A DNA stretch of 64,000 nt from RZYY01 sp036794825 (GTDB taxonomy: Bacteria; Bacteroidota; Bacteroidia; Bacteroidales; 4484-276). The notes beneath the pieces are model-generated. The model made no database searches and was not told where the DNA came from. It saw nothing but the letters and a program-made list of their open reading frames with translations. Within the stretch, counting starts at the first letter, position 1. Each line of letters opens with the position of its first letter. The position numbers were made by a program, and so were the translations under genes. The stretch covers positions 20,368 through 84,367 of the forward strand of contig DAIRGA010000023.1 in assembly GCA_036794825.1 (NCBI GenBank), read 5' to 3'. Below are positions 16,406 to 23,494 of this stretch, in pieces.

Positions 16406-18822
16406 TCGAACCGCCCTACCTTAATCACTCCCTTGATTTTCAGCAGTTTCTGCCGCAGATAGCCCAGATGTTCAACATCCCGGACCTGCACCTTTATCAA
16501 CCCTTCAAAACTCGATCCCAACGACTGAAAGCTGATACTTTTCATGTTCACTTTCAGATCTTCGCTGATGGCTTTGGTGATGTCGTTTACCAATCCAACC
16601 CTGTCCATTCCGACAATCCGGAGATTGGTGATGAAAAACTTCATAGCTTTCGATTCTTTCCAACGTGCTTTTATCATTCTGTAAGGATATCGGTTAATCA
16701 TTTGTTCGGCATTAGGGCAATCCAACCGGTGAATTTTAATTCCCTGATTTACAGTAACAAATCCAAAAATCCGGTCACCGGCAATGGGGTTACAGCATTT
16801 TGACAGGCTATAGTTGAGGTTCGTAACACCCGATTCGATTGTGATAAAACCCTGATCTTTCTCGCTCTGGGTTTCGATCAGCTCATCTATATCAAATGTT
16901 TTTTCTTCTTTCCCAATTCTCTCCTCGATCTCCTCGGTAGTTTTAAAGATAGCTTTAACATCCTGAAGATCAATTTTTTCAGTAGCAATGTTGAAATAGA
17001 GGTCAACTGGTTTCTTAAATCCGTAAAACTTCAGAACTTTGGTAAGTTCCCGTTCGTTTAGATCAATTTTCCAGTTTTTAAACTTTCGGTAAAGGATGTC
17101 TTTTCCTACCTCAGCTTCTTTGAACTTCTCTTCCCTGAGCGAGCGGGCGATGCGATTTTTGGCCTTCGAAGTAACCACAATGTTCAGCCAGTCGGGATGC
17201 GGACGCTGGCTTTTGGTGGTGATAATCTCCACCTGGTCGCCATTCTTGAGCTGATAACGGATAGGATGTATTTTGCCGTTGATTTTGCCACCAATGCATT
17301 TGGAGCCCACATCGGTATGAATATCGAATGCGAAATCGAGAATGGTGGCGCCATTTTTCAGCTCTCTCAGGTCGCCATTGGGGGTAAATACATAAATGTT
17401 GTTGTTTGAAATGTCAATCCTGGCTGACTTGAGCTCGCCCAATCCCTGAGCGCCAATGGTTTCGATCATATTCCTGACGTCTACCATCCAGTGGTCAATA
17501 TTTTTCCCATATGCCGATTCCTTGTATTTCCAGTGGGCTGCACTCCCTTTTTCAGCCTCAGTGTCCATTCGTTTGGTTCTGATTTGCACTTCAACCCAAC
17601 GGTTATCGGGGCCAAGCACTGTAGTGTGCAACGATTCATATCCACTTACTTTTGGCGTGGTAATCCAATCCCTGAGTCGCTTTGGATTTGGCTGATAAAT
17701 ATTGGTAATCAGCGAGTAAGTTTGCCAACAGGCAGTCTTTTCGCGATTGAGTAGCTCGAGAAATCGCTTACGGCGGCACTCAAATTTTTTGATTTCCTGG
17801 TTTCTGATCTCTTCCAGGATCAACTGATCTTCCTCGTTTTCGGCCAGAGGCAACTTTTTATTTCCGTTGGATGAGCCTGAGTCCTCTTTTTCTTTAACTC
17901 TCCGGCGTTTCAGGTTTCGTGGATCTCCGGTTTTTTCCAGATCGGTGATGAAATTTTCGACAAATTCCTCGTCTTGCGGGGTCAACACCTCAGTAAGTAT
18001 AACCCGGACTGCAAATAGGTCGTACACCTGATCAAGCTGCACATTTTGCGTCTCCATCTTTTTTTTGATCGAGGAGATGGATTTTGCCCTGCTTTTGATC
18101 TCATATTTCAAATTGGCACTATTAAGCTGATCTGTAATTGGTTGGATAAATTTTCTAATAAAATTTTCCTGCTGCTCGCGGGTTTCATTCAGCCTCGACT
18201 CAATTTGGGCATACTCAGCCGGTGAAGTATATCGAAATGTGAGATCTTCAAACTGTGCCTTGATGTCGTAAAGTCCCATGCGGTGCGCTATGGGCGTGTA
18301 AAGGTACTGAACATCGTTGAGAAAATTCTTCTTCTGAACTTCGGGCAGCGAATCAAAATGACGGAGGTCGTGCAGCCTGTGTGCCATTTTGATAAATATG
18401 ATGCGCACATCGTCTATCATACTCAAAAAGAGACTGCGAAAGTTTTCCGACTGGAGTTTTACTTTTTCGGAACTGAAGACCGATAGTTTCTTGAATCCCT
18501 TGACAATCGTAGCGACGTCCTTACCGAACTGCGCTTCAATCTGAGAGATATTCTCGTCAGGCGAGCTGATTACATCATGCAGGATCGCAGCGATTACTGA
18601 ACTTGTATGCAACCCGATTTCAGTGTACACAATTTTGGCGATCGAAAGGCTATGCTCCAATAGTAATTCGCCGGAGGGTTTTCGTTTGTCTTCGTAAAGA
18701 CGACCAGCAAAACTGAACGCGGCATCCAATTTCTTTAAATCCTGTTCTGAAAAGGTCACACAGGATTGCTTCAGTTCCTCGAATTGTTTCTCAATTTCAG
18801 CTATTTCTGTTTCTTTTATCAT
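16402..18822 (-). CDS. RelA/SpoT family (p)ppGpp synthetase with degenerate hydrolase site
   Basis: Long RSH stringent-response protein, 806 residues. Order: N-terminal HD hydrolase-like domain (~50-200), synthetase domain (~250-460, with VYDLFAVRVIL and WVEVQIRT), TGS domain (~485-545, NIYVFTPNGDLRELK), a Cys/His-rich linker (SKCCNPIAGD) and a C-terminal ACT domain (~730-806). His57, His82 and Asp83 of the hydrolase are kept. However, the HDxxED motif reads HDVISS, and the Asp of the usual ADRLHNMR reads His148 (AHRLHDLR). This suggests a synthetase-dominant, RelA-like role. A ~50-residue charged insertion (KRRRVKEKEDSGSSNGNK) interrupts the synthetase domain. A second RSH gene would be expected elsewhere. 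Confidence 0.9.
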   Translation of the reverse strand: MIKETEIAEIEKQFEELKQSCVTFSEQDLKKLDAAFSFAGRLYEDKRKPSGELLLEHSLSIAKIVYTEIGLHTSSVIAAILHDVISSPDENISQIEAQFGKDVATIVKGFKKLSVFSSEKVKLQSENFRSLFLSMIDDVRIIFIKMAHRLHDLRHFDSLPEVQKKNFLNDVQYLYTPIAHRMGLYDIKAQFEDLTFRYTSPAEYAQIESRLNETREQQENFIRKFIQPITDQLNSANLKYEIKSRAKSISSIKKKMETQNVQLDQVYDLFAVRVILTEVLTPQDEEFVENFITDLEKTGDPRNLKRRRVKEKEDSGSSNGNKKLPLAENEEDQLILEEIRNQEIKKFECRRKRFLELLNREKTACWQTYSLITNIYQPNPKRLRDWITTPKVSGYESLHTTVLGPDNRWVEVQIRTKRMDTEAEKGSAAHWKYKESAYGKNIDHWMVDVRNMIETIGAQGLGELKSARIDISNNNIYVFTPNGDLRELKNGATILDFAFDIHTDVGSKCIGGKINGKIHPIRYQLKNGDQVEIITTKSQRPHPDWLNIVVTSKAKNRIARSLREEKFKEAEVGKDILYRKFKNWKIDLNERELTKVLKFYGFKKPVDLYFNIATEKIDLQDVKAIFKTTEEIEERIGKEEKTFDIDELIETQSEKDQGFITIESGVTNLNYSLSKCCNPIAGDRIFGFVTVNQGIKIHRLDCPNAEQMINRYPYRMIKARWKESKAMKFFITNLRIVGMDRVGLVNDITKAISEDLKVNMKSISFQSLGSSFEGLIKVQVRDVEHLGYLRQKLLKIKGVIKVGRFD

Positions 18823-18950
18823 TAATTTGGTCCGGATTTCAATGATTCAGGTTTTTGTTTAAATGCCGGCTTACCATCGTATCACTCCTTTAAACGGAGT
18901 TAAGCGGTGGTAAGTATCATTCCAGCTATCTTTAACATTTTGTTAAAATG

Positions 18951-18990
18951 CGAAAAACGAAACACCCGGCTCAAGTTTGGCCGGGTGCTT
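18951..18990 (-). terminator. Terminator of the clpS-nfeD-floA operon
   Basis: On the minus strand CACCCGGC / GCCGGGTG form an 8-bp GC-rich stem followed by TTTCGTTTTT, about 30 nt past the floA stop. Confidence 0.7.
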
Positions 18991-19018
18991 AAAAATTCGT
19001 TTTTGTGATAATGAAACT

Positions 19019-20023
19019 CTATTTCTCGTCCGGCTTGTTTTTTGGTTTTGAATGCTGCTCCGGAGCACCTGAAATGGAATCACGCATCCGGGTATCGGCT
19101 TTGATATTTTCGAACTTATAATAGTCCATTATCCCCAAGTTCCCGTTTTTAAACGCTTCGGCGATGGCTTTCGGAATTTCGGCTTCAGCCTGAATAACGT
19201 TAGCCCGGGCTTCCTGAGCGCGTGCTTTCATTTCCTGCTCGAGGGCAACAGCCATAGCACGACGCTCTTCGGCTTTTGCCTGCGCAATATTCTTGTCTGC
19301 ATTGGCCTGATCCATCTGAAGAACTGCACCGATATTTTTCCCCACATCAATGTCAGCTATATCGATAGATAGAATTTCAAATGCTGTTCCGGAATCGAGC
19401 CCTTTATCGAGCACCACTTTGGAGATTGAATCCGGGTTTTCGAGAACGCTTTTGTGTGAAGCAGCAGAGCCAATTGCCGAAACGACTCCCTCGCCGACCC
19501 TGGCAATAACGGTGTCTTCGCCGGCTCCACCCACTAACTGACGGATATTGGCACGAACGGTAACCCTCGCTTTTGCAATCAGTTGGATGCCATCCTTTGC
19601 AACTGCCGCTACAGGCGGGGTGTTGATTACCTTAGGATTAACCGACATTTGCACAGCTTCAAAAACGTCGCGACCAGCGAGGTCAATGGCTGTGGCAGAT
19701 TTAAAATCGAGGTTCATGTTAGCTTTGTCGGCAGAAATCAGCGCATTGATAACCGATTTAAGTCTACCTCCGGCAAGGTAATGGGCTTCAAGGTCGTTAC
19801 GGTTGAGTTTCAGGCCTGCTTTTGTTGCAGCAATCAGGCTGTTGACAATGATTGATGGTGGAATTTTTCTCCAGCGCATCAAAACCAACTGCAGGAGCGA
19901 AATCCTGACTCCCGAAACGAGTGCTGAAAACCACAGCCCAACAGGTACAAAGTAAAAGATGATCCATAAACCAAATAGCGATGCTACGCCAATGGCAATA
20001 ATAACTAATGCATTTCCTTCCAT
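19019..20023 (-). CDS. floA: Flotillin-like protein FloA
   Basis: Bacterial flotillin that organises functional membrane microdomains. The 334-residue protein starts with a membrane-inserted N-terminus (residues ~5-50), then KIPPSIIVNSLIAATKAGLKLNRNDLE and an SPFH-like domain with NTPPVAAVAKDGIQLIAKARVTVRANI, then an Ala/Glu-rich coiled coil (QANADKNIAQAKAEERRAMA). All are typical of the FloA/YqfA family. It lies 4 nt after nfeD; this NfeD-FloA pairing is conserved across bacteria. Confidence 0.95.
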   Translation of the reverse strand: MEGNALVIIAIGVASLFGLWIIFYFVPVGLWFSALVSGVRISLLQLVLMRWRKIPPSIIVNSLIAATKAGLKLNRNDLEAHYLAGGRLKSVINALISADKANMNLDFKSATAIDLAGRDVFEAVQMSVNPKVINTPPVAAVAKDGIQLIAKARVTVRANIRQLVGGAGEDTVIARVGEGVVSAIGSAASHKSVLENPDSISKVVLDKGLDSGTAFEILSIDIADIDVGKNIGAVLQMDQANADKNIAQAKAEERRAMAVALEQEMKARAQEARANVIQAEAEIPKAIAEAFKNGNLGIMDYYKFENIKADTRMRDSISGAPEQHSKPKNKPDEK

Positions 20024-20027
20024 AATT

Positions 20028-20495
20028 CTATGTGTTTGATTTTACTAAAATTTTTGTTCCGTCAATTTTTACAACTTTCACCTCAGTTCCCTGGTCAATC
20101 AGATCACCTGTGGAGGTTACTTCGAAATACTTATCGTTAATCAGAGCTTTCCCCATAGGAGCCAACCTCGATATGGTTTTACCTATGTCACCGACATTCA
20201 CCGAACCCTCTTCCACAACATTTGCCCTGCTGTCGATTGATGTATGCAGCATCACTTTATTCCAGGTTTTAGAACGAAGTGATAGATATAGCGTACCTAC
20301 TGTCAGAAGAATGGTTGAAGCCAGAACCAGGTGACCTGCGGGAGACCCGTGAACGGCATAACTTTGCCAGATTCCGACAGCAATAAGAATAAACCCTACA
20401 ACGCCTACAACCGTAGTGCCCGGAATGACCAAAACTTCCAGAACCAGGAAGAGCAGACCTACAATTATGAGAACAAGAATTATTGTCCAGGACAT
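20028..20495 (-). CDS. NfeD-family membrane protein
   Basis: 155-residue NfeD partner of flotillin. It has three membrane helices in residues 1-75 (ending about LYLSLRSK), then a C-terminal OB-fold (GDIGKTISRLAPMGKALINDKYFEV...GTEVKVVKIDGTKILVK). It lacks the ClpP-like protease domain of long NfeD proteins. It lies between clpS and floA, with 11- and 4-nt gaps, and should form an operon with both. Confidence 0.92.
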   Translation of the reverse strand: MSWTIILVLIIVGLLFLVLEVLVIPGTTVVGVVGFILIAVGIWQSYAVHGSPAGHLVLASTILLTVGTLYLSLRSKTWNKVMLHTSIDSRANVVEEGSVNVGDIGKTISRLAPMGKALINDKYFEVTSTGDLIDQGTEVKVVKIDGTKILVKSNT

Positions 20496-20506
20496 GAGAT
20501 TATGAT

Positions 20507-20779
20507 TTATTTGATTGAAACAGTGAGACCACGATTGGTCATTTCTGTGGAGATGGGAATGAGCTCTTCCAAATCACCGGCTTTTACCGGACATTTCCCG
20601 TTAAAATGCGCAATTAGCGTGCATTGCTCCGCTGTAAGTGGGTCATGTTCGCAAACCTCGATTAGGGTTTCGATTACAAAATCAAATGAGTTGACTTCAT
20701 CATTGTAAAGAATAAGCTCTCGCTGCTCAGTGAGTTGTTCTTCCCATCGATCCGATGATTTAGTACGTTCTTTAACCAT
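20507..20779 (-). CDS. clpS: ATP-dependent Clp protease adaptor ClpS
   Basis: N-recognin that hands N-degron substrates to ClpA/ClpC-ClpP. From the ATG at 20779 (MVKERTKSSDRWEEQL) it is 90 residues, normal for ClpS. It has the conserved ELILYNDEVNSFDFVIETLI segment and EHDPLTAEQCTLIAHFNGKC. A longer reading to 20902 adds a non-homologous 41-residue N-terminus and crosses likely promoter sequence, so I reject it. It is the first gene of clpS-nfeD-floA. Confidence 0.92.
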   Translation of the reverse strand: MVKERTKSSDRWEEQLTEQRELILYNDEVNSFDFVIETLIEVCEHDPLTAEQCTLIAHFNGKCPVKAGDLEELIPISTEMTNRGLTVSIK

Positions 20780-20877
20780 GTTTTTACTCGGGTTTGAGGC
20801 AGCAATATTAGTGAAAATTAAATTATTACAGAATAATTGTCCAGAATAAATTTGTAATGGACTTAATTTCATTGAAT

Positions 20878-20885
20878 TATTTTTG
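20878..20885 (+). promoter_or_regulatory. Promoter -7 box of the NUDIX gene
   Basis: TATTTTTG ends 7 nt before the ATG at 20893, so the mRNA would carry only a few nt of leader. This also decides the start against the upstream ATG at 20857. Confidence 0.5.
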
Positions 20886-20892
20886 CAACTCA

Positions 20893-21534
20893 ATGGGAAC
20901 AAATCATTTCGACAGTCTGATTCAACATTTGGAAAACAGCCTTAAACTTCCTTTGCCAGGTGTGAAAGCCCAGTTTCGGATGGTTCCTCCTACTCGACCG
21001 GAGTACCCTCCACTGGATTTTTCTAAGGTGAAATATGGAGCTGTGCTTGCTTTGCTTTCTCCTGACAACACGCATTCAAGGATTACTTTCATCCTTCGCC
21101 AGAATTACAATGGGGTTCACAGCGGACAAATTTCGTTTCCCGGCGGTGGCTTTGAAGAGAGTGACGAAAATTTTGAAAAAACCGCTGTCAGAGAGACTTT
21201 TGAAGAAATTGGCATCCCGGAAAATGAAATCAAAATAGTGGGTGCATTGAGTCAGCTTTATATCCCGCCAAGCAATTTTCTGGTGCAGCCTTATTTGGGA
21301 TTTATTCCGGAAAAACCTGTTTATAATCCTGATATAAAAGAGGTTAAAGAGGTTTTCGACCTTTCGGTTGAAGAACTTCTGAATGAAAGATCTTTCCAGG
21401 TTAAACCCATTCAAACCAAAACCAAATTAATTGATGTCCCCTGTTTTATAGCCCAAAACAGGATGATCTGGGGAGCTACTGCCATGATTCTGAATGAATT
21501 GCTCGAATTAATTAATTCCTCAGCAGTTTCCTGA
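20893..21534 (+). CDS. NUDIX hydrolase, CoA pyrophosphatase-like
   Basis: Probable CoA or nucleoside-diphosphate pyrophosphatase. It is 213 residues from the ATG at 20893. The Nudix box is GGGFEESDENFEKTAVRETF followed by EEIGI, and the upstream HSGQISFPGGGFE fits the CoA-pyrophosphatase (NudL/YeaB) subgroup. The start is set by the -7 box 7 nt upstream. It is transcribed divergently from clpS. Confidence 0.9.
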   Translation: MGTNHFDSLIQHLENSLKLPLPGVKAQFRMVPPTRPEYPPLDFSKVKYGAVLALLSPDNTHSRITFILRQNYNGVHSGQISFPGGGFEESDENFEKTAVRETFEEIGIPENEIKIVGALSQLYIPPSNFLVQPYLGFIPEKPVYNPDIKEVKEVFDLSVEELLNERSFQVKPIQTKTKLIDVPCFIAQNRMIWGATAMILNELLELINSSAVS

Positions 21535-21585
21535 GCGAAAAGAATCGCGGATTTTGGAAAATAAAACCGAAAGGTGGCCAAATTG

Positions 21586-22002
21586 CTAATCCAGTATCCT
21601 GATTTCGCTGGTAATTTCGGCCGATTTTCCAAGCATGAAAGATACTCCGCAATAGCGCTCCTGCGATAAATTGACCGCTTTCTCCAGTTTATCAATTGGC
21701 AGGTCTTTTCCCCGAAACTGGTATTCGATGTGGATTTTGTGGTAATACGTGGGATGCTCGGTTGTAGCATCGGCGGAAACAACAATATTGAAAAATTCCG
21801 GTTCAACACGCATCTTTTTCAAAATGGAGATTACATCCATTCCTGTGCAACCGCCAAGACCGGCCAGCAGTAAAGGTTTTGGCCTGGGGCCTTTGTTGGT
21901 TCCGCCAACCCTCTCATCGGCATCAATCATAAATTTGTGGCCATTTACTTCCACTTCAAACGACATACCTTCATCGAAGGTCACTTCAGCATATTTTTGC
22001 AT
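21586..22002 (-). CDS. OsmC family protein
   Basis: Predicted thiol-dependent peroxidase of the OsmC/Ohr superfamily. From the ATG at 22002 (MQKYAEVTFDEGMSF) it is 138 residues. The two characteristic cysteines are in LAGLGGCTGMDVISIL and ERYCGVSFML. The longer reading to 22029 starts upstream of the likely promoter (an imperfect TACTTTTTG) and is not used. Function within the family, whether peroxide reduction or other, is not resolved. Confidence 0.9.
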   Translation of the reverse strand: MQKYAEVTFDEGMSFEVEVNGHKFMIDADERVGGTNKGPRPKPLLLAGLGGCTGMDVISILKKMRVEPEFFNIVVSADATTEHPTYYHKIHIEYQFRGKDLPIDKLEKAVNLSQERYCGVSFMLGKSAEITSEIRILD

Positions 22003-22125
22003 AGTCTCAATTTTTTGGCAAAAGTACATATTTTATAGTGATACTAATGCGCTTTATGTTTGTTTAACATTTTAATCGTGGCTATCCTAATGGGTAATTT
22101 TCAGATGGGTATAAAATTTAGCCAT

Positions 22126-22133
22126 TACCTTTG
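22126..22133 (+). promoter_or_regulatory. Orphan promoter in front of the glycosyltransferase pseudogene
   Basis: TACCTTTG fits TAnnTTTG and lies 60 nt before the ATG of the broken gene at 22194, suggesting the promoter outlived the gene. Confidence 0.4.
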
Positions 22134-22193
22134 CGACTTGGAAGGTTTCACCGATCGTTTGACCATTCAAAAGGCAATCAGAGTTTATGTCTA

Positions 22194-22430
22194 ATGAAGA
22201 TAGGAAATTTAGGTTCACGTGGAATCCCCAACCATTACTGAGGGTTTGAACAGTTTGTTTCGGTGCTGGCTCCCATGCTGGTGAGTAACGCAAAAGAGAT
22301 GTGGGTTTACAATTCCCACAATCACCCTTTATCTGGTAAAAAGTGGAACGGAGTAAACATCATTCATTGTTATGACCATGGATATCATATAGGTACATCC
22401 GGCAAGTTTGATCACGATCTGAATAGTATC
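22194..22430 (+). pseudogene. Glycosyltransferase (DUF1972/family 1) N-terminal fragment with nonsense codon
   Basis: The frame starts MKIGNLGSRGIPNHY, then TGA at 22239-22241, then GFEQFVSVLAPMLVSN, VWVYNSHNHP-like WVYNSHNHPLSGKKWNGVNI, IHCYDHGYHIGTSGKFDHDL and NSI. This is the start of a DUF1972-type glycosyltransferase, where the stop falls on the second codon of the normally conserved GGFEQF (GGA to TGA). After DLNSI similarity ends and the frame runs into the 3' end of the convergent DUF486 gene. So only ~80 codons remain, with one nonsense mutation and a lost 3' part. It is not a selenoprotein: no SECIS-like hairpin follows and the gene is truncated. Confidence 0.8.
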
Positions 22431-22489
22431 ACTCACTTTTCATGCGTTTACTCTCAAATTCAAGCTATTGATTCAGAGTTGAATAACTG

Positions 22490-22858
22490 CTATTTTTTGA
22501 AAACAAAATAGACCGCCAGTACAAGGAAAAGAAATCCAACCAGGTGATTCCATTTAAACGACTCATTTTTAAAAACGAGCAATGTGAAGATCATGAACAC
22601 AACCAGGGTGATAACCTCCTGAATTACCTTGAGTTCAACCAAGCTGAAAGGCCCTCCGCTACCCCGAAAACCAATCCGGTTTGCAGGAACCTGGAAGATG
22701 TATTCAAAAAAAGCTATTCCCCAGGATATCAATATTATAGCAAACAAACCCAGCGATTCGAACCATTTGAACTCTCTCATTTTCAAATGACCATACCAGG
22801 CGAAAGTCATAAATGCATTGGAAAGTATCAGCAGGCCAATTGTGTAAAATATCTTCAT
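22490..22858 (-). CDS. DMT family protein (DUF486)
   Basis: 122-residue membrane protein with four predicted helices. It starts MKIFYTIGLLILSNAFMTFA with WYGHLK and the internal SWGIAFFEYIFQVPANRIGF motif typical of DUF486 (PF04342), a small drug/metabolite-transporter-like family. Substrate unknown. Its 3' end abuts the glycosyltransferase pseudogene. It is divergent from the cobalamin riboswitch. Confidence 0.88.
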   Translation of the reverse strand: MKIFYTIGLLILSNAFMTFAWYGHLKMREFKWFESLGLFAIILISWGIAFFEYIFQVPANRIGFRGSGGPFSLVELKVIQEVITLVVFMIFTLLVFKNESFKWNHLVGFLFLVLAVYFVFKK

Positions 22859-22922
22859 CGCTCTTATTTATAACCTGCAGCAAAATTACCAATTGTGAAT
22901 GATGCCGGTAATAAAAATCCAC

Positions 22923-22930
22923 TATATTTG
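22923..22930 (+). promoter_or_regulatory. Promoter -7 box of the B12 uptake operon
   Basis: TATATTTG fits TAnnTTTG and lies a few nt before the predicted riboswitch P1 strand (22936-22943), so transcription would begin at the aptamer itself. Confidence 0.5.
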
Positions 22931-22935
22931 CAACC

Positions 22936-23118
22936 GCAAACGGTGATTATTGCTTTGAACTCAAAGCTATATCGTAATAGGGAATCTCGTGAAAATCGGG
23001 AACAGTACCCGCTGCTGTAAGCTCTTTAACAACTCCGGCAACCTTAATGCCACTGTTTCGGAAGAAGGAATGGGAAGGCCGCCAAGGAGGGAGCAAGTCA
23101 GAAGACCTGCCGTTGCAA
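22936..23118 (+). ncRNA. Cobalamin riboswitch
   Basis: Adenosyl/aquo-cobalamin aptamer in the leader of the btuB-like operon. P1 pairs GCAAACGG (22936-22943) with CCGTTGC (~23110-23116) with one bulged A. Conserved internal blocks are present in order: GGTGATT, AATAGGGAATCTCGTG, AATCGGGAACAGTACCCGC, TGCTGTAAGCTC, CCACTGTTTCGGAAGAAGG, GGGAAGGC and the B12 box AAGTCAGAAGACCTGCC (23096-23112). Bound cobalamin should shut off the transporter. The expression platform between 23118 and the gene is unclear. Confidence 0.93.
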
Positions 23119-23494
23119 ACGAATCAAGGCTTTCGGGATAAAGGCTTAGGATAAAGGATACACATCTGTTTATTCCAGGTTATTTCTTGAAAGTTTTAAG
23201 GTTGATCAAAACAGTTCAAATTCAATTGTTTAATCTTAAAACTGTAACGATGAAAAAGGTTGATCGTATTCACCGGATCGGAAGAAAAGTCAAAAGAGCC
23301 GCTTTTGGTATTAACTTCTATCTAATTGTTTTACAATTGATTGTAAATTTTTCATCAAACTACCGTTTAATCCCCCGACCCAGATCTCTCCCTGAGCTTT
23401 TGATTCAAGGATCGCAATGTGCAATTTTTAATTTTCCGGAATCTAACTCGAAATAGTTATCAAAGCGCTGGTTATCATATCATTAGTTCTTGCT

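Noticed and set aside
22239..22241. TGA in the glycosyltransferase fragment as a second selenocysteine codon
   Set aside because: It replaces a conserved glycine in a truncated gene and no SECIS-like hairpin follows.
23187..23456. 89-codon open frame between riboswitch and TonB receptor
   Set aside because: No recognisable domain or promoter; it lies in the riboswitch leader and its end overlaps the receptor's signal-peptide codons in another frame.
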